Source: an uncultured Clostridium sp. (lineage in GTDB: Bacteria > Bacillota > Clostridia > Lachnospirales > Lachnospiraceae). From it: DNA of 64,000 nucleotides. This document shows positions 33,099 to 42,246 of the stretch, piece by piece. Both the position numbers and the translations under genes were made by a program. The number at the start of each line of letters is the position of its first letter. The stretch's first letter is position 1. The stretch covers positions 35,334-99,333 of the forward strand of contig CAMMNN010000008.1 in the NCBI GenBank assembly GCA_946498245.1, in the 5' to 3' direction. Below the pieces are notes generated by a model. It was not told where the DNA came from and made no database searches. It worked only from the letters and a program-made list of their open reading frames with translations.

Positions 33099-34136
33099 TC
33101 ACCTCCTCCCGGCATATTCCGCCAGTTTCGCCCCATAAGCGATAGCTTCCTTCAGGCTGTCTTCATTGGCCTTTCCTGTTCCCGCCAGATCAAAGGCAGT
33201 TCCATGGTCAACCGATGCCCGGACAATAGGAAGCCCTAAAGTAATGTTGACTCCGGACACGGATTCCCATTGTCCCAAATCTTCCCGGTAAACAAAGCCC
33301 TTTACTTTCATTGGAATATGACCCTGATCGTGGTACATGGCAATTACGCAGTGGTACCAGCCGCCAATGGCTTTGGAAAAAATGGTATCCGGCGGGACAG
33401 GGCCCTCGGCCCGGATCCCTTTTGCCTTAGCGGCTTCCACTGCCGGAAGGATCTCCTCTATCTCCTCCCGACCAAACATTCCATTTTCCCCGCAGTGGGG
33501 ATTCAGCCCTGCCACACCGATTACCGGTTCTGGGATTTGCAAGGCCTGACAGGCCTGCCATGCCAGTTCAATGACAGCCGTTACTCTCTCCTTTTTTACC
33601 AAATCGCAGGCTTCTTTCAGGGAAACATGAGTGGATACGTGAACCACCCTGAAATTTTTATGGGCCAGCATCATAGCATAATTTTTTGTCCCCGTATAAG
33701 CGGCATATATTTCCGTATGGCCGGAATAATGGTGGCCTGCCAGATTTATAGCTTCTTTGTTAATAGGATTGGTGACTGTACCATCAATTTCTCCCGCCAG
33801 AGCCAGCTTAATGGCTTTCTCCACATACCGAAAAGCAGCATTGCCTGCCATAACCGATACCTTTCCCCGCTCCAGCTTCTTTGGGTCCGTCAGCCCCATA
33901 TCCAAAACGTCCAGAATCCCCGGCTGGAAAAAAGCTTCTTTTATACTGCTAATACTGTGTATTTTTATACCTGAACGTCTCGTAATCTCCGCTGCCTCTT
34001 CCAGAATCTTAGCGTCTCCGATTACTATAGGCTTACACATATCGTAGATTTCTCTTTGGGCCAAAGCTTTTACTGTAATTTCCGGCCCTACTCCCGCAGG
34101 ATCGCCCATGGTGATTCCCAATATTTTTCGTTCCAT
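33099..34136 (-). CDS. pdxA2: PdxA2-type 4-phospho-threonate/erythronate dehydrogenase
   Basis: A 345-residue NAD-dependent dehydrogenase of the PdxA family. The N-terminal MGDPAGVGPEI motif and metal-binding histidines in AGLNPHCGENGMFG and AMYHDQGHIPMK are present. In operons with DUF1537 kinases, PdxA2 oxidises and decarboxylates 4-phospho-D-threonate or -erythronate to dihydroxyacetone phosphate and CO2. A DUF1537 gene is indeed nearby, so I prefer this to vitamin B6 synthesis; no other pdx gene is seen. The start at 34136 follows GAGGAGG. Confidence 0.85.
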   Translation of the reverse strand: MERKILGITMGDPAGVGPEITVKALAQREIYDMCKPIVIGDAKILEEAAEITRRSGIKIHSISSIKEAFFQPGILDVLDMGLTDPKKLERGKVSVMAGNAAFRYVEKAIKLALAGEIDGTVTNPINKEAINLAGHHYSGHTEIYAAYTGTKNYAMMLAHKNFRVVHVSTHVSLKEACDLVKKERVTAVIELAWQACQALQIPEPVIGVAGLNPHCGENGMFGREEIEEILPAVEAAKAKGIRAEGPVPPDTIFSKAIGGWYHCVIAMYHDQGHIPMKVKGFVYREDLGQWESVSGVNITLGLPIVRASVDHGTAFDLAGTGKANEDSLKEAIAYGAKLAEYAGRR

Positions 34137-34153
34137 TTTCTTCGCCTCCTCTG

Positions 34154-35053
34154 TCATCTTACGCCTGATTTTCTGCATATTTCCAGGCTCTGGCGAATCT
34201 TCTCCATAGCTCCTTCTGACAGCCGGTTAAAAGGCGCCCGACAGGGACCGACGGGAATCCCCAGCATATTGGCGGCAGCTTTAACAATGGTATTCGGATT
34301 GCCGTATTGAAAGCAGTCCCTAAAGGGCTGGATACTCTCATTGCAGGCCCTGGCTCTGTCTATCTCCCCGTTGCGGAAGCAGTTGTAAATGGCCGTCATG
34401 GTTTCCGGAAACAGATTGGCGCAGCCTGCAATTCCCCCGGCTCCTCCAGCCAGAAGCGTCCAGATAATCAGAGCGTCATTGCCTGAAAGAACAGTAAATT
34501 CTTCTCCTCTTCCGGCCTCCAGATACCGTAGTATCATGCTGAAATCTCCTGAGGAATCCTTAATAGCTGCAATATTTTCTATCTTTGCCAATTTCCCTAC
34601 TGTTTCCGGAGTAAGAGTATTCCCCGTTCTGGCCGGTATATGGTACAGGATAACAGGAATTTTGACTGCTTTGGCCACCTGGCTGTAGTGCTCATACAGT
34701 TCCTCCTGTCCCGCCCTGGCAAATGAAGGCGTTATAACGGAAAGTGCGCTGGCCCCCATTGCCTCGGCCTCCCTGGATAATTCTACGGTTTCCCTGGTAC
34801 TGATACAGCCAGTTCCCGCATAAACTGGCACTCTGCCCTCTGCCGCTTCAACCGCTTTTTGGATTATCTTTTTCTTTTCCTCTGCTGTAAGGATATACCC
34901 CTCTCCATTGGTTCCTCCAGCAAAAATGCCGTGAATCCCTTTGTCAATGAGACGTTTTACCTGACGCCCCAATTCTTCGTAGTTTACAGATTCGTCCTCA
35001 TTCATAGGCGTAATTACCGGACAGATAATTCCCCTGATTTCATTCTGTTTCAT
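34154..35053 (-). CDS. DHDPS/NAL-family aldolase
   Basis: A 299-residue (beta-alpha)8 aldolase of the DapA family. The catalytic Lys is in ENIAAIKDSSGD and the Tyr in VILYHIPARTG; both are typical. The N-terminal GIFAGGTNGEGYILT matches the G-T-T/N-G-E motif. It is embedded in a sugar-acid operon rather than lysine biosynthesis, so it is more likely a 2-keto-3-deoxy-acid or related aldolase/dehydratase. AAAGGGG lies upstream of the ATG. It differs clearly from the second DHDPS homologue at 46167, which sits in a different operon. Confidence 0.85.
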   Translation of the reverse strand: MKQNEIRGIICPVITPMNEDESVNYEELGRQVKRLIDKGIHGIFAGGTNGEGYILTAEEKKKIIQKAVEAAEGRVPVYAGTGCISTRETVELSREAEAMGASALSVITPSFARAGQEELYEHYSQVAKAVKIPVILYHIPARTGNTLTPETVGKLAKIENIAAIKDSSGDFSMILRYLEAGRGEEFTVLSGNDALIIWTLLAGGAGGIAGCANLFPETMTAIYNCFRNGEIDRARACNESIQPFRDCFQYGNPNTIVKAAANMLGIPVGPCRAPFNRLSEGAMEKIRQSLEICRKSGVR

Positions 35054-35087
35054 AGTTTCTTCACCCCTTTATTCTTTCCTTTTGGTT

Positions 35088-36242
35088 TCAATCCTCCATA
35101 AGCGTCAGATAAATCCTTCTAGCGTCCTCTTCTGTTACAAGCTTTCGGTTATTCTCCAACAGTCTCTGTACCTCCATGCCGGCTTTTACCAGACCGTCAA
35201 GCTCTTCTGAAGAAATCCCATAGTTCCTCAACCCTTTTGGAATCCCCAGCTTGTCCGTCAGTTCCTCCAGCCGCATAATAAGGGCCTCCGACTTTTCTTT
35301 TTCCGTAAGGCCCGACTGTGCAAACACTCTGTCATACACCTTTGCCAGTCTGTCCCGGCAGGCCTCCTCATTCATTTTCATAACAGGAACCAGAAGCATG
35401 GCGTTAGCTTCCCCATGAGGAATATGGTATTTTCCTCCTAAGGGATAAGACAGAGCGTGAACCGCTGTGGTTCCAGAAGCAGTAATAGCCACACCGCCGT
35501 AAAAAGCGCCTATAAGCATCTGATTTCTGCTTTCCGCATCTCCGGCGCAGGCTTTCTCTATGTTCTGAAAAATAATTTCCAGTGCTGTCAAAGCAAAAGT
35601 ATCGCTGAAAGGCGTGGCTTTTTTGGAGGTGTAACATTCCAAAGCATGGCACATTGCGTCCATTCCCGTATTAGCCGCAATGCGAAAGGGCAGTTTTTTC
35701 ATCAATGCTCCATCTAAGATCACATAATCCGCCATCATCTCTCCTGAGACAATCCCCACCTTCAGTTCCTTTTCCGGTACAGCCACAATGCTGTTTGGCG
35801 TTGCCTCCGCCCCCGTCCCGGCAGTAGTGGGAATCATCAGGGAAGGAACTGTCTTCCTTGCCAGACTGACATCTTCCAGAAGATCCTTTACCTGGCATCT
35901 GCCGTCTGCCAATACCGAAGCCAGTTTTGCCGTATCCATTACGCTTCCGCCTCCCGCAGCGATGATAAAATCACAGTTTTCTTTTCGGAAAGTATCTAAA
36001 AGTTTCTGTACTTCCCCGTATGACGGTTCCGCCGGAATTTCATCAAAAACAATGGCCTTGGCTCCTGCCTTTCGGATACCTTCCAAAACCGGTTCCAACA
36101 CGCCGCTGTTTCTTACTCCGCAGTCTGTAAACAAGGCAGCTCTCTTACCTTGTCTGTCTCTTAAAATTTGCGGCAGTATATTTACAGAGTTCTCCCCTGC
36201 ATATACCTGTCCTGGAATTTTCATGCAAAATTGCTTTCCCAC
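35088..36242 (-). CDS. Iron-containing alcohol dehydrogenase
   Basis: A 384-residue Fe-ADH. The nucleotide-binding GGGSVMDTAKLAS, the metal-ligand region HALECYTSKKATPFSD, and HALSYPLGGKYHIPHGEANAMLL place it in the group III family. GAGGAGG lies 7 nt before a GTG at 36242, giving a GTG start that overlaps the DUF1537 kinase gene by 22 nt. In acid-sugar operons such enzymes reduce or oxidise tetronate- or aldehyde-type intermediates. The substrate is not determined. An in-frame ATG six codons on is a weaker alternative. Confidence 0.88.
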   Translation of the reverse strand: MGKQFCMKIPGQVYAGENSVNILPQILRDRQGKRAALFTDCGVRNSGVLEPVLEGIRKAGAKAIVFDEIPAEPSYGEVQKLLDTFRKENCDFIIAAGGGSVMDTAKLASVLADGRCQVKDLLEDVSLARKTVPSLMIPTTAGTGAEATPNSIVAVPEKELKVGIVSGEMMADYVILDGALMKKLPFRIAANTGMDAMCHALECYTSKKATPFSDTFALTALEIIFQNIEKACAGDAESRNQMLIGAFYGGVAITASGTTAVHALSYPLGGKYHIPHGEANAMLLVPVMKMNEEACRDRLAKVYDRVFAQSGLTEKEKSEALIMRLEELTDKLGIPKGLRNYGISSEELDGLVKAGMEVQRLLENNRKLVTEEDARRIYLTLMED

Positions 36243-37495
36243 ACTATTTCCTCCTCACACTCTATTTTATCCGCCAGTTGAATCAAAAGATCTTCATTCC
36301 CAAAGCCTCCTGATTTGGAGATGATGGAATATGGCGAACCCCCGATCCATAGCCTTGAAAGAACAACCCCCGGAAAGATCTCATATAGCGGTTCCACTTC
36401 AAAGGTTTCTGTCTGCCTCATAAATCCCATAAATGTATCTCCGCCTGTAATGAGTATGGTTTTCTGCAGGCCTCTCCGAATCATCTCACCCAGAAGATTT
36501 CCCAAAACGTCTGCCACATGGCTCCTGAGCTTTTCAAGACCCTCTATTTCTTCGCTTTTATCTTCGTCCCGGGAGCAGTTGGTATCAATAATACAGTTTT
36601 GCGAATCCCGGCACATCTCAAAAAGCCATTCCATCTGCCGGATACCCTCCACGCTCTGCCAGTATCCAGGTTTTTTCTTCTGCTCTAACGTCAGCCTAAA
36701 CCGTTTAAATCCTCGGGCTTCCGCCTGATCCAATTGACAAGCGGTAATAGGATTCATGCTGCCGCAAATTACCAGCAAACCGTTTTTAAGGGACGGAACC
36801 GGTATTTCCCGGCGCTTCATTTTCATAATCTCCGGAAATATCGAGGCAAAGCCGGCGCAGCCGGCCGCAGCCTTTAAAAGTCCTGTTTCCTGCAGCTTCT
36901 TTCCAATCTCCCGCATATCCCCCATACCTGCGGCATCAAAAACCGCAATCTTATCTTTTTCCTCCAAAAGCTGCTCCACAGCCCACCCTTGTTCCATAAC
37001 CACTGTTTCTGTTTCCGTCTGGCGGTGTATAATATCCGGAACGAAGGAACAGGCCACCGGTTCAAAAGGATCTTTTCCAAACACGCTCTCTCTTACGGGT
37101 TTTCCGTTTACAAAATGGATTCCATGCTTTGTGATCCGACCCATCTGGGGAAACGCCGGTACAAAAGGCAGAATTTCCGTTTTCACCGCATCTTTCAACG
37201 CCTGCAGTTCACTTCCGATATTGCCTCTCAAAGCAGAATCCGTCTTTTTGTAAATAGAAGGAATCCCTTTTCGCGCAGCTTCCATGGCAATGTCATATAC
37301 CTTCCGGTATGCTTCCTGAGGCGACAAGTGGCGCGTTTCCGCATCTAAAATCAAAACCTGTACCGGCTCTTCCAGATTTCCACAAACATCTTTTTCTTTC
37401 ACCGCAATTCTTGTAACTACGCCAAACGGCGCAAACTGCACCCCCGTATCCAGTGCTCCTGTAAAATCGTCTGCAATTACCAACAGCTTTACCAT
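36221..37495 (-). CDS. Four-carbon acid sugar kinase (DUF1537 family)
   Basis: A 424-residue kinase of the DUF1537 family, whose known members phosphorylate D-threonate, L-threonate, D-erythronate or related four-carbon acids at the terminal hydroxyl. The N-terminal DDFTGALDTGVQFA motif and the C-terminal LITGGDTFMGF and SKSGGFGNEDLL nucleotide-binding segments are visible. It is the first gene of the operon and overlaps the Fe-ADH start by 22 nt. The PdxA2 gene downstream makes the threonate/erythronate route the best interpretation, though the stereochemistry is not readable. Confidence 0.88.
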   Translation of the reverse strand: MVKLLVIADDFTGALDTGVQFAPFGVVTRIAVKEKDVCGNLEEPVQVLILDAETRHLSPQEAYRKVYDIAMEAARKGIPSIYKKTDSALRGNIGSELQALKDAVKTEILPFVPAFPQMGRITKHGIHFVNGKPVRESVFGKDPFEPVACSFVPDIIHRQTETETVVMEQGWAVEQLLEEKDKIAVFDAAGMGDMREIGKKLQETGLLKAAAGCAGFASIFPEIMKMKRREIPVPSLKNGLLVICGSMNPITACQLDQAEARGFKRFRLTLEQKKKPGYWQSVEGIRQMEWLFEMCRDSQNCIIDTNCSRDEDKSEEIEGLEKLRSHVADVLGNLLGEMIRRGLQKTILITGGDTFMGFMRQTETFEVEPLYEIFPGVVLSRLWIGGSPYSIISKSGGFGNEDLLIQLADKIECEEEIVWESNFA

Positions 37496-37635
37496 TATTT
37501 CACCTCTTTTGTTTCATATTTAAACATTTTCATTTCTCCATTCTTTCTTTTGTTTTATTTTACTAAATATAGTCTCTGGATTCAATTTATTCCATGTATA
37601 TTTATGTTTATTTTTGAAACTATTTTATTGAATTA

Positions 37636-37664
37636 TAGACATATTTTATAATTAATGATATAAT
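37636..37664 (+). promoter_or_regulatory. Promoter for the PrpR_N/AAA+ regulator
   Basis: TAGACA (37636-37641), 17 bp and TATAAT (37659-37664) precede the regulator by about 60 bp. The 229-bp divergent region is very AT-rich and also holds GTTT-N5-GAAAC (around 37607-37620), a candidate operator. No -24/-12 sigma-54 element was seen. Confidence 0.5.
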
Positions 37665-37724
37665 ATGTTTAATTTTAAATCACTTCTAAAAACCCTATTC
37701 CCGGTGCCATATAAAGGAGGAATT

Positions 37725-39509
37725 ATGGAAATACAGCGAATCGTTAAAGTATTGGGAATCGCCCCCTATGAATCTATGAAAACTTCCATGCAAAATCTGG
37801 CGCAGAACAGAAGCGATCTGTCCCTGGACGTTTACGTGGGGGATCTGGACGAAGGTGCCCGTATTGTCCGCCAGAACCTTCCATCTCAGTACGACGTTAT
37901 TATCTCCCGGGGCGGCACCGCTCAGAAAATCGCTGAAATCACCTCAACCCCTGTGGTAGAAATCAGTTTGTCCGTTTATGATGTGCTGAGAGCTATTAAA
38001 CTCGGGGAAAATTATTCGGATAAATATGCCATCGTAGGGTTTCCTTCTATTACTCAAAGCGCCCGCCTTCTCTGCGATTTGCTTCAATATAAAGTAGATA
38101 TTTTTCCCATTCACCATGAGGAAGAAGCCTATTCCGTAGTAAGGCGGCTGAAAAGCGAAGGCTACCGAATGCTGCTGTGCGATATGATCGCTTCTACGGC
38201 AGCAAAAAGCCTGGGGTTAAACGCCATTCTCATTACTTCCGGCGCTGAGAGTATTGAAAATGCCCTGGATCAAGCCGTAAAAGTCGGGGAAGGTTTTTAC
38301 CGTATCCAGGAAGAACGGGATTTCTTTGCAGAACTTCTGAAAACCGGCTCTTCGCTGGCCGTATTCAATGCAAAAAAAGAAGTGATCTTTACCTTTTGGG
38401 AGACTCCCGGCCAGTTCCCCGAAGGGGAGATTCTCTCCCTTTTAGAAGGCGAAGTAGACGAAACCTTTGCCTGCACAAAACGCAAATGCACAAAAATTAT
38501 AAACCGGACTTATTACCGTATACAGGCCTGCGCTTTAAGCGGAAGGTATACCGGCCTCTGCGTTTTCCGTATACTGCCGGAAGCCATGCCCTCTGCTCCA
38601 GGCAAATCCGGCATTTCCTTCCTCAGCCGAAAAGAAGCGGAAGACTCTTTTTTCAACAGCTTTTTCAGCATTACCAATGCCTCAGATGAAACCATTTCCG
38701 CCATGGCCCAAGGCTCTTCTCCCATTATGGTTACTGGCGAATACGGTACGGGAAAGTCCAAAGCCGCCCAGGCTCTTTATGCCCGCAGCGGCCTCTCATG
38801 CAATCCCCTGGTAACCATTGACGGGGAGCTGGCCGGAGAAAAAACTTGGGATTTTTTACTAAATCACCACGATTCCCCTCTCCGCGACCGCGATCTTACT
38901 TTGTTTCTCAGAAACCTGGACAGGCTGTCCGAAGATCGCTGCCGCCAGCTATTAACCTGGATCCAGGACACAAAGCTGCAGAAACGCTGCCGTATTATTG
39001 CCTCCTGTACTCTTTCTGGCAATTCCTCGATCCCGCCTTCCTGTCTACGCTTTATGGATACTCTGAAATGTCTGACTCTGAAGCTGCCGCCCCTGCGCCA
39101 GATTTCTTCTGACATTCCGGCTCTTACCAGTTTATTTCTGGGGACTCTGAATCCGGATCTTCCCCAGCCGATTATCGGACTGGAAGCTGATGCCATGAAA
39201 TTCATGCAGAACTATTCCTGGCCTGGTAACTTTCCGCAGTTTAAACGGGTTCTAAAGCAATTGGCCAGCCTCTCGTCTTCTCCCTACATCTGTCTGAAGG
39301 ACGTAAAGGCCCTCCTCTCTCAAGATGAAAGTCAGGAACCCCACCCTGCCCGGAATGGCGGTTTTTCCATAGACCTCAGCGGAAACCTGGAAGAAATTAC
39401 AAAAGAAATTATTCTTCAGGTTTTAAAAGAAACCAATTCTAACCAGAGCGCGGCGGCAAAGCGTCTTGGAATCAGCCGGACAACTCTGTGGCGCTATTTA
39501 AACCGGTAG
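37725..39509 (+). CDS. PrpR_N / AAA+ / Fis-type regulator with degenerate sigma-54 activator core
   Basis: A 594-residue regulator. The N-terminal ~200 residues fit the PrpR_N sensory domain (RGGTAQKIAEITSTPVVEI, FPSITQSARLLCDLLQ). The central AAA+ domain has Walker A GEYGTGKS at 338-345. However, the Walker B position reads LTLFLRNLDRL (391-401) instead of the usual LFLDEI, and no GAFTGA loop is present between them. The C-terminus is a Fis-type HTH (NSNQSAAAKRLGISRTTLWRYLNR). The protein probably binds DNA and a ligand but may not hydrolyse ATP or activate sigma-54, acting perhaps as a repressor or simple activator. The start at 37725 follows AAAGGAGG. Confidence 0.82.
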   Translation: MEIQRIVKVLGIAPYESMKTSMQNLAQNRSDLSLDVYVGDLDEGARIVRQNLPSQYDVIISRGGTAQKIAEITSTPVVEISLSVYDVLRAIKLGENYSDKYAIVGFPSITQSARLLCDLLQYKVDIFPIHHEEEAYSVVRRLKSEGYRMLLCDMIASTAAKSLGLNAILITSGAESIENALDQAVKVGEGFYRIQEERDFFAELLKTGSSLAVFNAKKEVIFTFWETPGQFPEGEILSLLEGEVDETFACTKRKCTKIINRTYYRIQACALSGRYTGLCVFRILPEAMPSAPGKSGISFLSRKEAEDSFFNSFFSITNASDETISAMAQGSSPIMVTGEYGTGKSKAAQALYARSGLSCNPLVTIDGELAGEKTWDFLLNHHDSPLRDRDLTLFLRNLDRLSEDRCRQLLTWIQDTKLQKRCRIIASCTLSGNSSIPPSCLRFMDTLKCLTLKLPPLRQISSDIPALTSLFLGTLNPDLPQPIIGLEADAMKFMQNYSWPGNFPQFKRVLKQLASLSSSPYICLKDVKALLSQDESQEPHPARNGGFSIDLSGNLEEITKEIILQVLKETNSNQSAAAKRLGISRTTLWRYLNR

Positions 39510-39559
39510 ACTGTGTTAAAAAAATGTCTGGGATTCTATAGAAAGCCAATTTTTCCGCG

Positions 39560-39588
39560 TTGACAATTTTGTCGTTTTCTGCTATGCT
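39560..39588 (+). promoter_or_regulatory. Sigma-A promoter for the split transketolase
   Basis: TTGACA (39560-39565), 17 bp, TATGCT (39583-39588); the start codon is at 39626 with AGGAGG upstream. Confidence 0.7.
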
Positions 39589-39625
39589 GTGATTAATTAT
39601 GCGCATTTCTAATAGGAGGTAGATC

Positions 39626-40438
39626 ATGAATCTTGCAGGTTTAGAGAAAACATGCCGCGCTGTACGCCGCCACATCATCAATCTGACTGCTGATGCAGCT
39701 TCCGGGCATCCGGGCGGTTCCTTATCTGCTGTTGAAATATTAACTGTATTATATTTTGATCAGATGAATATTGATCCCAAAAATCCTAAAAAGCCGGATC
39801 GGGATCGTTTCGTACTGTCCAAAGGCCATGCTGCTCCCGCTTTATACGGCATTCTGGCGGAACGCGGTTTTTTCGATAAAGACGAGTTTAAAAGCTTCCG
39901 CAAGATTAACGGCATTCTCCAGGGCCACCCTGACTGTAAGCGCTGTCCTGGCGTGGATGCTTCTACCGGTTCTCTGGGACAAGGCGTTTCCATTGCCGTA
40001 GGCATGGCTTTAGGCGCCAGACTTTCCGGAACCGGAGCTAAAGTCTACACCCTGTTAGGCGACGGAGAACTTCAGGAAGGCCAGGTCTGGGAGGCAGCCA
40101 TGGCGGCCGCCCATTATAAGTTAGACAATCTGACCGTTATTATTGACAACAATGGCCTGCAAATCGACGGATCCAACGATCAGGTAATGAGCCTTGGCAG
40201 TATTTCCGACAAGTACCGTGCTTTTGGCTTTGAGGTAATAGAAATCGACGGCAACGACATGGAGGCCGTCAGCAATGCGCTCCGCACCCCCGTAGTTGGA
40301 AAGCCCAAATGCATTCTTGCTCATACTGTAAAGGGCAAGGGCGTTTCTTTTATGGAGAATCAGGTCGGATGGCACGGAAAAGGGCCCAATGAGGAAGAAC
40401 GGCAGCGGGCGCTGAAAGAATTGGAGGACGAGGCATGA
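39626..40438 (+). CDS. Transketolase, N-terminal (thiamine-diphosphate) subunit
   Basis: A 270-residue first half of a split transketolase. SGHPGGSLSAVEIL and the ThDP-binding GDGELQEGQVWEAAMAA...NLTVIIDNNGLQIDG motif are visible. Clostridia often encode transketolase as two chains. It overlaps the second subunit by 4 nt (ATGA). Transketolase rearranges pentose phosphates; the neighbouring tetronate/sugar-acid operon suggests feeding of those carbons into the pentose pathway, which is inference. Confidence 0.93.
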   Translation: MNLAGLEKTCRAVRRHIINLTADAASGHPGGSLSAVEILTVLYFDQMNIDPKNPKKPDRDRFVLSKGHAAPALYGILAERGFFDKDEFKSFRKINGILQGHPDCKRCPGVDASTGSLGQGVSIAVGMALGARLSGTGAKVYTLLGDGELQEGQVWEAAMAAAHYKLDNLTVIIDNNGLQIDGSNDQVMSLGSISDKYRAFGFEVIEIDGNDMEAVSNALRTPVVGKPKCILAHTVKGKGVSFMENQVGWHGKGPNEEERQRALKELEDEA

Positions 40439-41358
40439 GCGAAAAGAAGGCTATCCGGGTTGCCTATGGGGAGGCCCTGGCGGAATTAGGAGAAACCAAT
40501 GAGAGGATCGTTGCTTTAGATGCCGATCTTTCCCATTCTACAATGACTTACCACTTTGCAGATAAATTTCCGGAACGCTTTTTTAACGCCGGAATTGCGG
40601 AAGCCAATATGGTGGACATGGCCGCCGGTCTGGCTTCTATGGGGTATGTTCCCTTTGTCAGCACATTTGCTATCTTCGGTACCGGACGCGCCTACGATCA
40701 GGTTCGCAACGGATGCGCCTATTCCGGTTTTAATGTAAAATTTGCCTTTTCCCACGCCGGAGTCACCTTAGGCGAAGACGGCGGAAGCCATCAGGCTGTT
40801 GAGGACATTGCCCTCATGCGGGTAATCCCCGGAATGACTGTGGTAGTTCCTTGTGACGCCAATGAGGCGAAGCGGGCTGTAAAGGCTCTGGTGGAAATGG
40901 ACGGCCCCGCTTATCTGAGAATGGCCAGAATGCCATCTCCCATTCTGGAAATGGATATGCCTTTTGAGCTTGGAAAGGCCAACGTGCTGAGAGAAGGCTC
41001 CGACGTTGTTCTCTTTGCCTGCGGCATTATGGTAGGCGAATCCCTGGAAGCCGCTGAAGCTCTCCAGGCGGAAGGCATCAGCGCTGCCGTTGTCAACGTT
41101 CATACCATCAAGCCTATTGACAGAGAAACCGTCCTGACCTGGGCGAAGAAATGCGGCAAAGTCATTACTGTAGAAGAACACTCCATTATCGGCGGCCTCG
41201 GCGATGCCGTAGCAGATGTTCTCATAGGAAACGGCGATTTTAAGTTTAAGAAAATCGGCGTAGAAGACCGTTTCGGCCAGTCCGGTACGCCGGCTGCCCT
41301 CCTGGAAGAGTATGGACTCACGGCAAAGCATATTGCAGAAGCGGCCAGGAATTTATAA
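40435..41358 (+). CDS. Transketolase, C-terminal (pyrimidine-binding) subunit
   Basis: A 307-residue second half. It has the pyrimidine-binding and C-terminal domains: FFNAGIAEANMVDMAAGLAS, the conserved Glu for ThDP activation, FSHAGVTLGEDGGSHQAVED and the C-terminal TVEEHSIIGGLGDAVADVL. It is translationally coupled to the first subunit. A bidirectional terminator follows. No second transketolase subunit pair is visible. Confidence 0.93.
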   Translation: MSEKKAIRVAYGEALAELGETNERIVALDADLSHSTMTYHFADKFPERFFNAGIAEANMVDMAAGLASMGYVPFVSTFAIFGTGRAYDQVRNGCAYSGFNVKFAFSHAGVTLGEDGGSHQAVEDIALMRVIPGMTVVVPCDANEAKRAVKALVEMDGPAYLRMARMPSPILEMDMPFELGKANVLREGSDVVLFACGIMVGESLEAAEALQAEGISAAVVNVHTIKPIDRETVLTWAKKCGKVITVEEHSIIGGLGDAVADVLIGNGDFKFKKIGVEDRFGQSGTPAALLEEYGLTAKHIAEAARNL

Positions 41359-41404
41359 ACTTTCGGAATAAGACAGAAGGACAAAATAAATCTTCAGGTA
41401 TTGG

Positions 41405-41448
41405 AAAAGGGATACGGCAAGCAGAAATTGCTGCCATATCCCTTTTTT
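41405..41448. terminator. Bidirectional intrinsic terminator
   Basis: AAAAGGGAT pairs with ATCCCTTTT with inner GCAG/CTGC pairing, and T runs on both strands. It separates the convergent transketolase and MBL-fold genes. Confidence 0.78.
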
Positions 41449-41473
41449 GTTATCACAAACTCCAAAGCTGCCT

Positions 41474-42214
41474 TTACATTACCGGAGGCAGACGTGTACT
41501 CTTCATATTATCCAGAGCCATTTTCAAGAAGCGCTGTCCGTGATTCAAAGCAAACTCCCTGTGCCCCGGCAAAAGGGCATCAATCGAGAGTTTCCCAATC
41601 TCCGGAAGAGATTTGCGATAGCCCTCTAAGCTGGAACCAGGGGCATTGAGCAGCCCGATGATCCCTCTGAGAAAGAGATAATCGCCGCAAAACAGATAGT
41701 TTTTATTTCTTCTATGGAGCAGATACAGAACAGATCCCTCTGTATGGCCCGCTGCAATGAAGGTTTCTATCCAATCTTTTTCCAATATAAGTCTTTCTCC
41801 ATTTTCTACTATCCGATCCGCCTGAACATGGCAATACCTGTAGTCTTTGGGATAAGCGCCGCACAGCTTTGCCAAATCCAGCCCCAGTTCTTCTTCCGTT
41901 CCCTTTTCTAAAAGCTCTGCTTCCTGGGCTGATGTTACGATTTGAGCCTTGGGAAACCGTTTTTTCAATCCCTTCAAACCGCCGGCATGATCCCCGTGAG
42001 CGTGGGTCAGCAAAAAATACTTTACCGATTCCGGCGCGATCCCGGTTTCCAGAAAATTTTGGTATACTGTATCATTATCCAGGCCGGCTCCGGCGTCTAC
42101 TATGGCACTGGCCTTTCCATCGGAAATCAGATAAATGCTGCAATCCTTCCAGTTAGAAAGGCCGTAAAGCCCACTTCCAATCAGAAAGAGGCCTTCTTCC
42201 AGCTTTATATACAT
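41474..42214 (-). CDS. MBL-fold metallo-hydrolase (second, unrelated to 3623)
   Basis: A 246-residue metallo-hydrolase with the HAHGDHAGG motif, AAGHTEGSVLYLLH and LLPGHREF ligand regions. It is the last gene of the minus-strand operon. The ATG lacks a strong site. Members act on thioesters, lactones or glyoxalase II-type substrates. It differs in size and surrounding residues from the MBL protein at 3623, so they belong to different subfamilies. Confidence 0.84.
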   Translation of the reverse strand: MYIKLEEGLFLIGSGLYGLSNWKDCSIYLISDGKASAIVDAGAGLDNDTVYQNFLETGIAPESVKYFLLTHAHGDHAGGLKGLKKRFPKAQIVTSAQEAELLEKGTEEELGLDLAKLCGAYPKDYRYCHVQADRIVENGERLILEKDWIETFIAAGHTEGSVLYLLHRRNKNYLFCGDYLFLRGIIGLLNAPGSSLEGYRKSLPEIGKLSIDALLPGHREFALNHGQRFLKMALDNMKSTRLPPVM

Positions 42215-42246
42215 GTTCTCACCGTACCTTTTCTATTTCACGTCCT

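Noticed and set aside
33270..33974. A 234-codon plus-strand frame opposite PdxA2
   Set aside because: PdxA2 carries all family histidine motifs on the minus strand; the other frame has none.
37496..37724. Sigma-54 (-24/-12) promoter for the PrpR-type locus
   Set aside because: No TGGCAC-N5-TTGCA pattern is present; a sigma-A-like promoter is visible instead.
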